This document shows, piece by piece, positions 13,422-47,722 of a stretch of DNA of 64,000 bases. The stretch covers positions 6,512,655-6,576,654 of the forward strand of contig CM067588.1 in assembly GCA_034336665.1 (NCBI GenBank), in the 5' to 3' direction. The position numbers were made by a program, and so were the translations under genes. Source of the stretch: Luscinia megarhynchos. Taxonomy: Eukaryota; Chordata; Aves; Passeriformes; Turdidae. Position 1 is the first letter of the stretch. Every line of letters starts with the position of its first letter. Below the pieces are notes generated by a model. It had not been told where the DNA came from. It saw only the letters and a program-made list of their open reading frames with translations, and made no database searches.

Positions 13422-13848
13422 CTTCCAGGAGAGTCCCCAGCTCTGTGTTTGAACTGCTCCTTCCAGGAGAGTCCCAGCTCTGTGTTTGAACTGCTCCTTC
13501 CAGGAGAGTCCCAGCTCTGTGTTTGAACTGCAGCTTCCAGGAGAGTCCCAGCTCTGTGTTTGAACTGCAGCTTCCAGGACAGGGTCCCAGGTCTGTGTTG
13601 AGCTGCAGCTTCCAGGAGGGTCCCAGCTCTGTGTTCAGCTGCAGCTTCCAGGAGGGTCCCAGCTCTGTGTTTAACTGCAGCTTCCAGGACAGGGTCCCAG
13701 GTCTGTGTTCAGCTGCAGCTTCCAGGATAGTCCTAGCTCTGTTTAAATGAAGCTTCCAGGATAGTCCCAGCTCTGTGTTTAACTGCAGCTTCCAGGATAG
13801 TCCCAGCTCTGTGTTTGAACTGCTCCTTCCAGGAGAGTCCCAGCTCTG
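13422..13848. repeat. 37-bp minisatellite beside the RAP1A start-codon exon
   Basis: About a dozen copies of a roughly 37-bp unit (CTTCCAGGAGAGTCCCAGCT plus CTGTGTTTGAACTGCAG and variants). The array ends 29 bp before the exon boundary at 13878. Confidence 0.95.
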
Positions 13849-13904
13849 CCTAACTGTGCCTTTCTCCTGCCCTGCAGGTCGTTGCTCTCTGGACAGACCA
13901 CACC

Positions 13905-24812
<10,908 letters not shown>

Positions 24813-24841
24813 ACTCCCATCATGCAGCAGCTCTGAGCCAG

Positions 24842-26104
24842 GTAAGAGGTGCCTGAGTCCTACCTGGGCACAGCAGCTCCTGTCACAGCCCCTTCCCTCT
24901 GCTGGGCAGGAATTTCCTTTTGACTCCTCTGGGTTCTCCCTCTGGCCTGTGGCACCGAGCTCTGAGCCACCAGGGCTCACTGTTCCTTCCTCTTCACCCT
25001 CTGATGATGTTGTCACTGCTGCCCCTGCTGTCCCTGTGCTCTGGGGACAATTACAAACGGCTTTGGGTGGGACATGGGTTACAGTGGCACAGAAAGAAAA
25101 AGCTGCCCACCAGAGAAAACAAACAAACAAGAAAACCAAACCAAAGCACACACAAAAAATCCCAAAAACAAACCCAACCAAAAAGCCACGCCAGGGCTGG
25201 ACACAGCTATAAATAATCTTCCTGTGTATCTTGGCAGGGAGCTGTGTGTGCTCACAGCTGCTCTGTCCTGCTGCTGGCAGGAAGCAGCAGCTCTGCAGCT
25301 CCAGGTTTGGGGCAGAAATGTCCCCATCTGGGGACAGAGGGGCCCTGGGTGATGCCCAGCTCTGCCCCTGCCTTTGTCACCCCGGGGGCTCCTGGGCCAG
25401 CAGAGCTCTGTGCTGTGGGGAGCAGCAGAGCAGCCAGGGACAAGCTGGCAGCCTCAGGAACCCCCAGGGCTGAATTCCTGGGGCCAGGGGAGCCTGGCAG
25501 CCTGAAATCCCTGCAGCCGTGGCCTGGGCAGCCCAGGGGTGGCTCCGGAGGGTCAGGGCAGCTCTGCAGTGCAGGGCTGAGGCTCCTGCAGGGCTCTGGG
25601 CCAGCTGTGCCTCCAGGAAATGACCCTGCAGGGCCTGGAGTGGCTTTTCCCATTGCTCAGGTGGTGCCTGTGCTCAGCCAGCTGGAACGTGGCCTCCCCA
25701 GGAGAGGAGGGGATCCCTGCCCTGTGCTCCCTCCCAGAGTTGCAGTGCTCTGCACATCCCTGCAGTGCAGCTCCTGGCGTGCCCTGGGCTGCAGGGCTGC
25801 AGCTCCTCTCCCCCAGCCCAGCTCCCCTGAGGCAGTGCCACAGGGCTGTGCCTGTCTCTGTCTCACCCAAAATGCAGATCCCAAAAGATGAAATGCTGGT
25901 CCCAGAGCCCCTGGGCACTGCTGCTGTCAGTCTGTGGCACTTTCCTGGCACTGCTGTGTGGCCCTGATAAAACACAGCCCCTCTGTACAGCCCCTGCTCC
26001 TGGAGCCAGCCCTGGGCTCTGGGAGCAGCAGCTCTGGGCACAGCTCTCCCCAGCACAGGGAAATTCCCTCCAGCACCTTCACTGTGCTCTGTTTCCTCCT
26101 CCAG
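24842..26104 (+). other. RAP1A: probable 3'UTR intron of RAP1A
   Basis: Bounded by GTAAGA and CTCCAG. It holds an A/C-rich low-complexity patch at 25085-25195 and is otherwise GC-rich with no gene. Confidence 0.55.
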
Positions 26105-26342
26105 ATTGCAGGAATGAAGAACTGTTGCCTCAGTGGAAAGTGCCAGCATTCCCAACTTCAAACCTTATGGAAATGAGAAACATATCAGAAGAAGCTTCTC
26201 CTGTTTTTTATATACTGGGAAGAATTTAGATCTGAAAATGGTTTGCACACAGTCCCTGGAAAATGCAGTTGCTCTGTGTATATCTCTTGGAAATTTAAGC
26301 CAATATTCCTCCTCCTTTGCAATAGCAATTAACAGATGTGAA

Positions 26343-26348
26343 AATAAA
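26343..26348 (+). terminator. RAP1A: proximal poly(A) signal AATAAA of RAP1A
   Basis: A canonical hexamer 239 nt into the proposed terminal exon. It would give the short 3'UTR form. Confidence 0.45.
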
Positions 26349-26803
26349 TATAATTGACTCTAGCATATGATTATCCCAAGGAGCATGGATGCATTTCAAA
26401 TGTTAGAGATTGCTACTATAATTAAAATTCATATTGACCATTTTATCATAATTTCTCCCCATCAAGCACTAAAAATGTTCCATTGTTATATTTTATATCT
26501 ATAACTATAGATATATATTATCCAAAATTTCCCTTTGAACTCACTGCAACAAATAACTTTTTGAGTCATTGACTTCATTTTATATTTAAAAGTTATGGAA
26601 CATCATTATTTTCATTCTGCCATTGTATTCTAATTAAAAATGTTTGTGCATAATGCTTTGGAAAAATGGGTCTTTTATAGGAAAAAAACTGGGATAACTG
26701 ATTTCTATGGCTTTAAAAGCAAAAATATATAATATACTAAACCAACTCTAATATTGCTTCTTGTGTTTTACTGTCACAGATTAAATTACAGCTTTTATGA
26801 ATG

Positions 26804-26809
26804 ATTAAA
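26804..26809 (+). terminator. RAP1A: distal poly(A) signal ATTAAA of RAP1A
   Basis: The common variant hexamer sits at the end of the AT-rich block. Base composition changes sharply to GC-richer sequence shortly after, and T/G-rich sequence follows, as expected of a cleavage site. Confidence 0.45.
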
Positions 26810-26825
26810 TTTTAGTACATTTTCA

Positions 26826-27618
26826 TTTTTGTTTCTGTGTTTTTGTTCCCGTTTCCAGCCCTCTCCCACCCTGGTGGCTCAGGGGCTCTGTTGAGGTGCC
26901 CCTACCCCATCCTGCTCCCCCTCTATTTAATGTTCCCCTCCCAAAGGACAGCAGAACTTGTGTTTTCTCTTGGCTTTTAAAAATCTGCATTGCTGCAGTT
27001 ATTTCCTCTGCCAGTGACTGCTGTGCACATCCCAAGTCTGACTTGGAGGATGATCCTGTTTCTAACCCAGGTTTGGCTGGTGGTCCCTGATCAGCTGAAG
27101 GGTTTTTGTTTCATTTTGGGTTTGTTCCTGGCGTTTGTTTTTTAATGCCAGTTCCAAGGGGCAGGATGTGAGGAGATTGGGGCTGCCTCCCTTCTGAGGA
27201 GGTGAGGACAGAAATGTTCCAGGGGAAGTCTCAGCCCAGGCCTGTCCTGCGGGTTCGGGGGGATGGAGTGGGACACGCTCTGCACCCACTGCAGAGGTCA
27301 CTGCAGACCAGGGGGGCAGTTTTTGTAAAGTTTTCCTAAAACTCTGTTCCTGATGCAGCTGTTGAATTTCAGAGATCCCAGTCTGCAAATGCAGCCCAGA
27401 CAAGACTGGATGCAAACATCTGGATCTGTGGCAACATCTGCCTGCTGCAGGACAAGGGCTGCCGGTGATTTGGCTGCTGCTCTGGAGCCACCTCTGCAGC
27501 TCTGCACCTGCTGGCAGGTTGGTCATCCCCAGGAAATGTGAAAATACTTTCGTGATAAAGTAATTTCAGTGAGTGGTAGGTGTCCCTCGTAAAAAGTGGG
27601 GTGCAGAGTGGGGGGCAG
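26826..27618. other. RAP1A downstream flank
   Basis: Intergenic, no gene features recognised. Confidence 0.5.
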
Positions 27619-28183
27619 ATGGGGATGGGATGAGGGTGAGGGTGGGGATGAGGATGAGGATGAAGATGAAGATGAGGATGGGGATGGAGGGTAAGGAGGA
27701 GGATGAAGATGAGGATGAAGATGAAGATGGGGATGAGGATTGGGATGAGGATGAAGGTGAAGATGGGGATGAGGATGAAGATGAGGATGAAGATGAGGAT
27801 GGGGATGGGGATGAGGATGAAGATGAAGATGGAGGATGAAGATGAGGATGAAGATGAGGATGGGGATGGGGATAAGGATGAGGATGAAGATGGGGATGAA
27901 GATGGGGATGGAGGGTGAGGATGAGGATGAAGGTGAGGATGGGGATAAGGATGAGGATGAAGATGAGGATGCAGATGAGGATGAGGATGAAGATGGGGAT
28001 GAGGATGGGGATGAAGATGAGGATGGGGATGAGGATGAAGATGAGGATGAAGATGAGGATGGGGATGAGGATGAAGATGAGGATGGGTATGAAGATGAGG
28101 ATGACGAGGATGAAGATGAGGATGGGGATGAGGATGAAGATGAGGATGGGGATGGTGATGATGAGGAGGATGGGGATGGGAGG
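27619..28183. repeat. purine-rich GATGAG/GATGAA/GATGGG array
   Basis: About 0.57 kb of hexamer-based repeats. The plus strand is nearly all G, A and isolated T. It gives spurious Asp/Glu-rich and Met/Arg-rich frames. Confidence 0.95.
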
Positions 28184-28335
28184 GTGCGGCGGGCGGGGCG
28201 CGCCCCGTGCCGCGCTCGCCGCTAGATGGGAGTGTGGGAGCGGCGCAGGGCTCCTCGGGCCCGCTCCAGTTCCGGAGATCGCCCGGGCCGCGCCCCTCTC
28301 CTCTCCCTCTGCCCTCCCGCAAGGCGCTCCTCTTC
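28184..28335. promoter_or_regulatory. short CpG-rich patch beside the purine array
   Basis: GGGTGCGGCGGGCGGGGCGC and CGCGCTCGCCGC, then a second CpG cluster to 28300. It could be a promoter of an unannotated transcript or only GC-rich microchromosome DNA. No linked gene is seen. Confidence 0.3.
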
Positions 28336-29500
28336 CCCCTGGATTAAAAAAAAAAACAAAACAAACAAAAAAAAGGAAGTAGTTCTTTAATGGGTTTGAG
28401 CAGCATAGCTGCTGTCCTGCCCGAGCCGGGCTCTGTGTCGCACAGAAATGTCCGTGCTTGGTCCTCTCTGGGTTCTGCACGCGTACTGCAGAATGTCCTA
28501 AAGGAAGGGGAAAAGAAAAACCTCCCAGAAGTGCCAGGCTGCCTTTGAAGGCAGCGAGCACAGGAACACTTTGCTGGGATCTGGCCCTGGTTTCCCTGCA
28601 GCAGCTGGTCATTGCTCTGTGTTTCCTCCTGGAAGGAAACTCCCAAATTTGGAGACAAACCCTGCTCAGCAGGAGGGAGAGGAGCAGGACCTGGGGGCTC
28701 TGGGCTCAGTAGCCCCCAGCCAAGGCTCATTAGCCAGTGCTAATTAGCCAATGCTGCAGGCTGCCGGCAGCCCTGGCACAGCTCTGCTGCTGGGCTGAGC
28801 TCTGCTCTGTCACCTCCCGACTCCAGAGAAATGGGAAACGCTTCGTGTGTCATCCCAGGGCTGAGCCACCTTTGTGCTCCCTTTGCAGGGAGCTGCACCC
28901 GAGGAACCTGAGGCACCGGCCCCGGTGTCCGGCTGTCCTGGCTGCTCTGTCCCTCACCCCCGCAGGATGCTCTCCGGAGGGAGCAGCCCCGGGGAAGCTG
29001 AAATCCCTTGCCAGAGATTTTGGCCGCGTGAGGAGCCGCGCTGGAGGTGCTGGAGCCGGAGATGCCCGGAGCCCGGAGCCCGGCGGCTCTGCTGCCCCAG
29101 CCGAGCTCGGACCTGCCCGAAATGCCCCCGGAGGCAGCGATGCTCCAGCGCCGAGCTGCGGGCACAAGGAGCGCCTTGTGCAGGGAGGGGAGCTGTGCCC
29201 AGCCCGGCCCAGCTGCCAGACCCGCCCCAAAACCGCCCCACAAAGGCCGAATTGACGGGCTGGGAGCGGCTCCCTGCCCGGGACACTGGGGCTTTGTGGA
29301 GCTCTGTTTGGGGCTGCACCCAGCCCGGTGAGCGTGGGGATCAGAAACGCCGATCTGCTGTGCCAGCGCAGCTTAAACTCACAGCAGGAATCATTTGATT
29401 TGAAGCAGTTTATGGTGTTAAATATGGCTGCACAGGAGCCCCTGCAGGATAATGATAAATGATGTTTGAAACGAGGAGACCCGACACTGGCCAGATCCAG
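28336..29500. other. intergenic GC-rich stretch
   Basis: An A/C-rich run at 28347-28378 and a CpG-richer block at 28900-29290. Open frames exist but show no family features. Confidence 0.4.
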
Positions 29501-29838
29501 CCCCATCCCCATCCCCATCTCATCCCATCCCATCCCATCCCATCCCCCATCCCATCCCATCCCATCCCAAATCCCATCCCAAATCCCATCCCCATCCCCA
29601 TCCCCATCCCCATCCCCATCCCATCCCATCCCATCCCATCCCCATCCCCATCCCCATCCCCATCCCCATCCCCATCCCCATCCCCATCCCCATCCCCATC
29701 CCCATCCCCATCCCCATCCCCATCCCCATCCCATCCCAAATCCCATCCCATCCCATCCCATCCCATCCCATCCCATCCCATCCCATCCCAAATCCCATCC
29801 CATCCCCATCCCACCCCATCCCACCCCATCCCATCCCA
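29501..29838. repeat. (ATCCC)n and (CCCATC)n compound array
   Basis: Pentamer and hexamer blocks alternate over 0.34 kb, C-rich on the plus strand and G-rich on the minus strand. Confidence 0.95.
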
Positions 29839-31560
29839 GGACTGCCTTTGCTGCCCTGCGAGCTCGGGTGTCCCTCCCTGGAGCAGAGGCTGATTAGCAG
29901 CCAGCAGGCAGCTCTGGCCTTTCCTTCTGAAACAATCAGGGCTTGACTGAGGAGGATTCGGTGAGAGATAAGCTTTAATCATTGAGTAAGTGTGAGGTGG
30001 TGAGTGAGGCACTCGGGACGAGTCAGAGCAAGAGCTGCTCCTGGGCGGGAGGGAAGAGGCTCCTGGGCTCTCCCCCCGAGCTGCCAGCAGCAGATTTGGG
30101 GGTCAGGGCAGGGATGGGGCTCAGGGAGGGAGGGACAGCCCCCAGCCCAGACCCCCCTGGCACACAGCAATGGATTTGTCACTGTCTGCTGGGAGCTGCA
30201 CAGTCCTGACAGGCTCGGGGCTCTGCTGTTGGATTTCCCACTCGATTTTTTTACCAGTTTGCTTGGTTCTGCTCCCAGCAGAGGCAGCTCCACGGGAAGG
30301 AGAAGAAACCGAGTGTTTATTTTTAGAAAATGCCAAAAGAGTTCAACCCAAGGCAAATACAATTACTTCAGGTTGTGCACAGGCTTCTGAAAGCTGCAGA
30401 GAAATCATTTCCAAATGGGAAATGCCCTAAAAACCAGCCCCAGGGAGGCACGGGGGGGTGAGAGCATCGCTGAGGTTTGAGGAGCAATTTCACATCCTCT
30501 GGGATGTTCTCCTGCCCCAAACTCCCCTCCTGGCTCGGTTTTGGGGCACTCGCTGCCCCAGGTTTGCTCTGAGCAGCCCTGCAGAGCTCCTGCCTCAAAG
30601 CTCTCACTGTAATTAAACTGAGCAAGAGGCGGAGCTGAGCCCCAGCTCCTCTGGCTCTGCCTGAGCGAGCACAAAGAGGAGAAGAGCAGACGATTAAAAC
30701 AAGCAATCCAACTGCAGCCAGGGCCCTGCAACGGCTCTTCCTCGACACGCTGCCCCCAACAAGTGCCACACGTCCTGGGTATAAAGAGCAGCTGCCCAGA
30801 CTTGCTTAATCATCCCATTGTTGCTTTATGATATTAATTAAACATTCCTCTGGGATTGCTTGCATCCTAATTAAGCGGGGGAACTTACAAAAGACAGCGA
30901 AGAAAGCAAACAAGTGCAATTTGGCCAAACCACGTGCAACTGTTTAACAGACCCGTTAACGGGCAGGGCTGGGTCTGGAGCGTTTTTTGGAGCCACCAGC
31001 GGCAGGGACTGTGATTCGTGGCGCTGGGTGTAAGGAAAATAACCCACAAACACCCGAGGTTTGTGTCCAAAAAGGAGACAGAGGAGTCCTTTTGCTTTAT
31101 CCCAATAAAGGGAGAGGCCGAGGGCATTCCCCTGGGGTGTCTCAGAGTTTTGGGGGACGCAGCCTCCCTTTTATCCCAATTTCCCGGCCGCATTTCCCTC
31201 CAGAGAATTTCCCAACACTGTAGCTGCAGATAGAATGTTTCTCCCATTCCTCTTGGGAACAAATAAGAATTTCTTGCAGGAATATCTGTGCTATTTGCCT
31301 CTTTAGGGCGCGTGCTCCATGCAAAGCTCCGAGCATCCCACGGTGACATCAGCGACGCGTTCAAACCAGGTAAGCAGCACACGGAGAGTTCCCCTCGCAC
31401 CTCAGACCCAGACGAGCCAGTTTTTTTCTGTTTGCCAAGCAGGGCTCGGTCCAGGGCGCAGGAAACTCAGCACAGAGCCGAGCACGAATCGTTTCCAGAG
31501 CATCGGCATGAGCACCCGCGGGGCAGGAGCTGCGCACGAACGCCGGGCTGGCGGCCCCGG
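29839..31560. other. RAP1A-INKA2 intergenic stretch
   Basis: No gene recognised. A good donor-like CCAGGTAAGC at 31366-31375 follows a small CpG patch with TGACATCAGCG; see findings. Confidence 0.4.
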
Positions 31561-31564
31561 GACG

Positions 31565-31630
31565 GCGGGGGGAGGAGGAGGAGGAGGAGGAGGGGAGGGG
31601 AGGAAGGGGAGGAAGGGGAGGAAGGGGAGC
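31565..31630. repeat. (GGAGGA)n / (GGGGA)n purine run
   Basis: G/A-only low-complexity run. Confidence 0.9.
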
Positions 31631-31759
31631 AGCTCTGAGCTGGTGCCTCGGGGGAGCTGCAGCTGGGCCAGCCCCGGGGAGCAGCACCCCCAGCCTGAGC
31701 CTGGGCGGGGAAGGAACCCCGGGGCTGCTCTGGGCTGCTCTCAGGAGAGCAGGCGCCAG

Positions 31760-32370
31760 GTCCCCGTGTCCCCCTGTCCCCAGGTCCTTGTGTCCCCCTG
31801 TCCCCATGTCCTTGTGTCCCCATGTGCGCCTGTCCCCATATCCCCATGTCCCCCTGTCCCCCTGTCCCCATGTCCTCCCTATCCCCATGTCCCCCTGTCC
31901 TTGTGTCCCCATGTCCCCATATCCTTGTGTCCCCTTATCCCCATGTCCCCCATGTCCTTGTGTCCCCAGGTCCTTGTGTCCCCATGTCCTTGTGTCCCCA
32001 TGTGCCCCTGTCCTTGTGTCCCCATGTCCTTGTGTCCCCCTATCCCCATGTCCCCATGTCCCCTGTCCCAATGACCTTGTGCCCCCATGTCCCCCTGTCC
32101 CCCTGTCCCCATATCCCCATGTCCCCCTGTCCTTGTGTCCCCATGTCCCCATATCCTTGTGTTCCCCTATCCCCATGTCCCCCTGTCCTTGTGTGCCCCT
32201 GTCCCCATGTCTCCCTATCCTCATGTCCTTGTGTCCCCCTGTCCCCCTGTCCCCATGTCCTTGCGTCCCCCTGTCCCCACATCCCCCTGTCCCCATGTCC
32301 TTGTGTCCCCATGTCTCCATGACCTTGTGCCCCCCTGTCCCCCTGTGCTGGTGTCCCCTGTCCCCTGTCG
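31760..32370. repeat. minisatellite, TGTCCCCATGTCCTTG-type units
   Basis: Roughly 9-bp repeats (GTGTCCCCA, CTGTCCCCC, TGTCCTT) over 0.6 kb in intergenic DNA. Confidence 0.95.
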
Positions 32371-32689
32371 CGGGCAGTGTGACACTGCAGTCACTGCAGC
32401 AGCCCAGCCCTGTCCCCTTTTCTCCAGCAGCCCAACCAGCCCCCGATCGCTGCCAGCACAATAAGCTGTGAGAACGGTTTTGCAAATCAAGGCTCGTTAA
32501 TTAGAGGCACGTTTGGGAGCTTCTGGAGCCATCTGGCCAGAGAGCCGGGTGGGGCAGGCAGGGGGAGCCCGGGCAGCAGCTCCTGCTGGTGGGAGCCAAA
32601 TCCTCCCTCTGCACTGAGCCAGGGCTCGGCAAACTCTGGGATGTGCTGCTCACCCAGCGCTGGTGAGACTGGGCTGAGAATTCCAATGG

Positions 32690-32904
32690 TTTTATATTGG
32701 AATATCTTTTTTTTTAATTGAAATATTTTAATTTTTATATTTTTATACTGGAATATTTTATTTTCTATATTTGTATTGGAATATTTTAACTTCTATATTT
32801 TATTGGAATTTTTTAATTTTTATACCGGAATATTTTAATTTTTATATTTGTATTGGAATATTTTATTTTTTATATTTTTATCGGAATATTTTAATTTTTA
32901 TATT
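32690..32904. repeat. AT-rich minisatellite
   Basis: Units of about 21-28 bp with TATTGGAATATTTTAATTTT. It stands out in GC-rich surroundings. Confidence 0.92.
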
Positions 32905-33563
32905 CCACTTCCAAATGCCCAGGAAAGTTGCTGGGGAGGCTGCTCCTGTCATTGCTGTCCCGTCTTTGGGACCAGCCAGGCAGAACCAGCCAGGGCCTCG
33001 TTAGGCACCGTCACTCTGCTAATTAGGTGGGGCTCACACTCAATAATGGAGAACAATTTCGTGGCAGTTTCATGAAGCAAAAAAAGAGGAGCAAAAGCCA
33101 TTATAATTTCAGGAAAAGTCCCTGGAGAAGTGAAATGGTAATTCACAAACCCAGCTCTGATCTATTAGCAGATCCTACTCTGAAGACTAAATTAGGGAGG
33201 ATGTCTGGCTTGGGTGATATCCTTTATTATTTGAATGTCTACAGAGAATATTTATTAAATATTTTTTTTCTCTTAAGAACTATGAGACTCAGCTACATTT
33301 TCTCTCTCTTTTCAAGCGTTTGAAGCCTGGACCACACTGGATTTGCCACTGCAAGCACCCTGGAAAATCCTATTTTAATGCAAAACATCCTTTGAAGATA
33401 CATGGACAGGCAGAGAGAATTTCAAACCACGTTGGGCATTTGCTCAGCTGTCCGTCCAAGGGCCCTGCTGGGGAGCTGGAGCCTTGGAAAAGGAACAGAT
33501 GAAGGATCCCCCACCCCCTGTGTGCTCAGGGGTTCCTGCTCTGGGCTGGGCTGGGCTGGGGAG
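32905..33563. other. intergenic unique stretch
   Basis: Varied sequence with an AT-rich block at 33020-33330 that could be a conserved noncoding element. No gene is seen. Confidence 0.4.
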
Positions 33564-34041
33564 GAATGGGGGAGATCCTTGGGAATGGGGGGTGACCCCT
33601 GGGAATGGGGGAGATCTTTGGGAATGGGGGAGATCCTTGGGAATGGGGGTGATCCCTGTGATCCCTGGGAATGGGGGTGACCCCTGGGAATGGAGGAGAC
33701 CCTGAATGGGGAGACCCCTGGGAATGAGACCCCTGGGAATGGGGGAGATCCTTGGGAATGGGGGAGATCTTTGGGAATGGGGGAGACCCCTGGGAATGGG
33801 GGTGATCCCTGGGAATGGGGGGGAGATCCTTGGGAATGGGGGTGTCCCCTGGGAATGGGGGAGATCCCGTGGGAATGGGGGTGATCTTTGGGAATGGGGG
33901 TGACCCCTGGGAATGGGGGTGACCCCTGGGAATGGGGGAGATCTTTGGGAATGGGGGTGACCCCTGTGATCCCTGGGAATGGGGGAGATCCCTGGGAATG
34001 GGGGTGACCCCTGTGATCCCTGGGAATGGGGGTGATCCCTG
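33564..34041. repeat. minisatellite, GGGAATGGGGGAGATCCTTG units
   Basis: Tandem units of 19-20 bp with G5 runs on the plus strand, hence quadruplex potential. It lies just beyond the proposed INKA2 3' end. Confidence 0.95.
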
Positions 34042-34259
34042 TGCCAGGGCCCTGCTGGCTCTGGGGCTCTCCCCTGGGCACTTTCTCCCCCAAACCTTTG
34101 TCCCTCTGCCCGTGCTGGGGCTGCAGCCCTGCCCTGATCCACAACCTCTCCTGGGATGGAATCTCTCCTGGCTGCTGCCCGAAGTGCCTGATCCCAGCTG
34201 GGAGCAGCCAGAAAACCCCCAGGGTGAGAGAAGAGACCCGGGGTGTCCCACAGAGTGAC

Positions 34260-34265
34260 TTTATT
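34260..34265 (-). terminator. INKA2: candidate INKA2 poly(A) signal
   Basis: TTTATT on the plus strand reads AATAAA on the minus strand, in the context CCAATAAAGTCAC. It is the first canonical hexamer I find downstream of the INKA2 stop. Confidence 0.5.
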
Positions 34266-34700
34266 GGAAACTCTTGGAGAGTCAGACACTGGAGAACTTG
34301 GTTCAGTGGAGACGAGGTTTGTACAACAGCAACAGGGAACAGAGCAAGAAATGGGGATTGAACTTTGCATCTGGTGAAAATCCAACAAGGAACTTCAGCA
34401 CTGTGCCTGGAGTGATGCACAGGGACAAGGGGAGGGGAGAGGGGCAAAGGCAGCGAGACCCCCAGGCCACAAACCCTGTGGGGAGCCCTGGTTTAACTGG
34501 GAGGGGAGGGAGAGCCCCAGGGATGCAGCCCAAGGGGAGCCCCCCAAACTGGGGGATTGCCCCTCCCTCAGCAATTGTTCAAGTCTCATAAATTCAAACT
34601 TATTTCTTTTCCATTTAAATAACAAGTGCTTCAGGTACAATGCCTGGTTTACAACTCAGGTTCAAGTGCACACAAGCAGGAATAGATTTTTTAACAAAAC

Positions 34701-34719
34701 TATATATATATATATATAT
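34701..34719. repeat. (TA)n microsatellite
   Basis: TA run followed by a short CA-rich tract to about 34745, inside the proposed INKA2 3'UTR. Confidence 0.9.
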
Positions 34720-34927
34720 TTGCACACTCATACACACACATGCACACCGTGGGCTTTGAGCTGGAGGTGATGGGATGGCCCTGGCACCAGCAGCTGCTCA
34801 CTGTGGCACCACCCACCCAAAGCTGCTGAGGATTCCTGTTATTTTTGCCAGGATCTGTCCCCAGAGGTCCTGGGCAGTGCTCAGGCAGTTCCTGGAGCTC
34901 TGCAGAGATCTCTGTGTGCAGGATGCT

Positions 34928-47126
<12,199 letters not shown>

Positions 47127-47332
47127 GGCCCGGCTCGGCACGGCCCCGCCGCGGGCGGGGAGGGGCGGGAGGGGAGGGGAGAGGGGCTGGCCGGGGCCGG
47201 CCGGTGCCCGGTGCGTGCCCGGCGCCTGTCGGTCCGCGCGGCGGCGGCAGCGGAGCCGCGTGTGCGGCGTTGGGGCGGGGGCAGCGCATCCCCGCCCGGC
47301 CCCGAGCCCGCTGCGCTGCTGGAGGCGGCGAG

Positions 47333-47722
47333 CGCTCCTCCCGGGCCGGCCCCGCTCCTCCCCGGCGAGCCCAGCTCCTCCTGAGCCAGCCCCGCTCCTC
47401 CCGGGCCGGCCCCGCTCCTCCCGGGCGAGCCCCGCTCCTCCTGAGCCAGCCCCGCTCCTCCCGGGCCGGCCCCGCTCCTCCCCGGCGAGCCCAGCTCCTC
47501 CTGAGCCAGCCCCGCTCCTCCTGAGCCAGCCCCGCTCCTCCCGGGCGAGCCCAGCTCCTCCTGAGCGAGCCCAGCTCCTCCCGGGCCGGCCCCGCTCCTC
47601 CCGGGCCGGCCCCGCTCCTCCCGGGCCGGCCCCGCTCCTCCCGAGCCGGCCCCGCTCCTCCTGAGCCAGCCCCGCTCCTCCCGGGAGCCCAGCTCCTCCC
47701 GAGCCGGCCCCGCTCCTCCCGG
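47333..47722. repeat. 20-bp GC-rich minisatellite upstream of INKA2
   Basis: About 19 copies of a 20-bp unit (GGGCCGGCCCCGCTCCTCCC and CCAGCCCCGCTCCTCCTGAG types). It begins about 207 bp upstream of the INKA2 ATG and is rich in CpG and GC-box-like cores. Confidence 0.95.

Larger units (their letters stand above)
26105..26825 (+). other. RAP1A: RAP1A 3'UTR terminal exon
   Basis: A clean acceptor CTCCAG ends at 26104. It is followed by AT-rich sequence with no long frame, of the kind expected in a conserved 3'UTR. Joined to 24841 it gives a continuous UTR after the stop. AATAAA lies at 26343-26348 and ATTAAA at 26804-26809, so short and long isoforms are possible. The exact end is not visible. 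Confidence 0.65.

Noticed and set aside
27369..28612. Long His/Pro, Ile/Leu or Asp/Glu-rich frames at the purine array
   Set aside because: All are translations of the GATGAG-type repeat; no conserved flanks.
28737..29331. Open frames in the CpG-richer block at 28.7-29.3 kb
   Set aside because: GC-rich DNA is open in several frames at once here, and no frame shows domain features.
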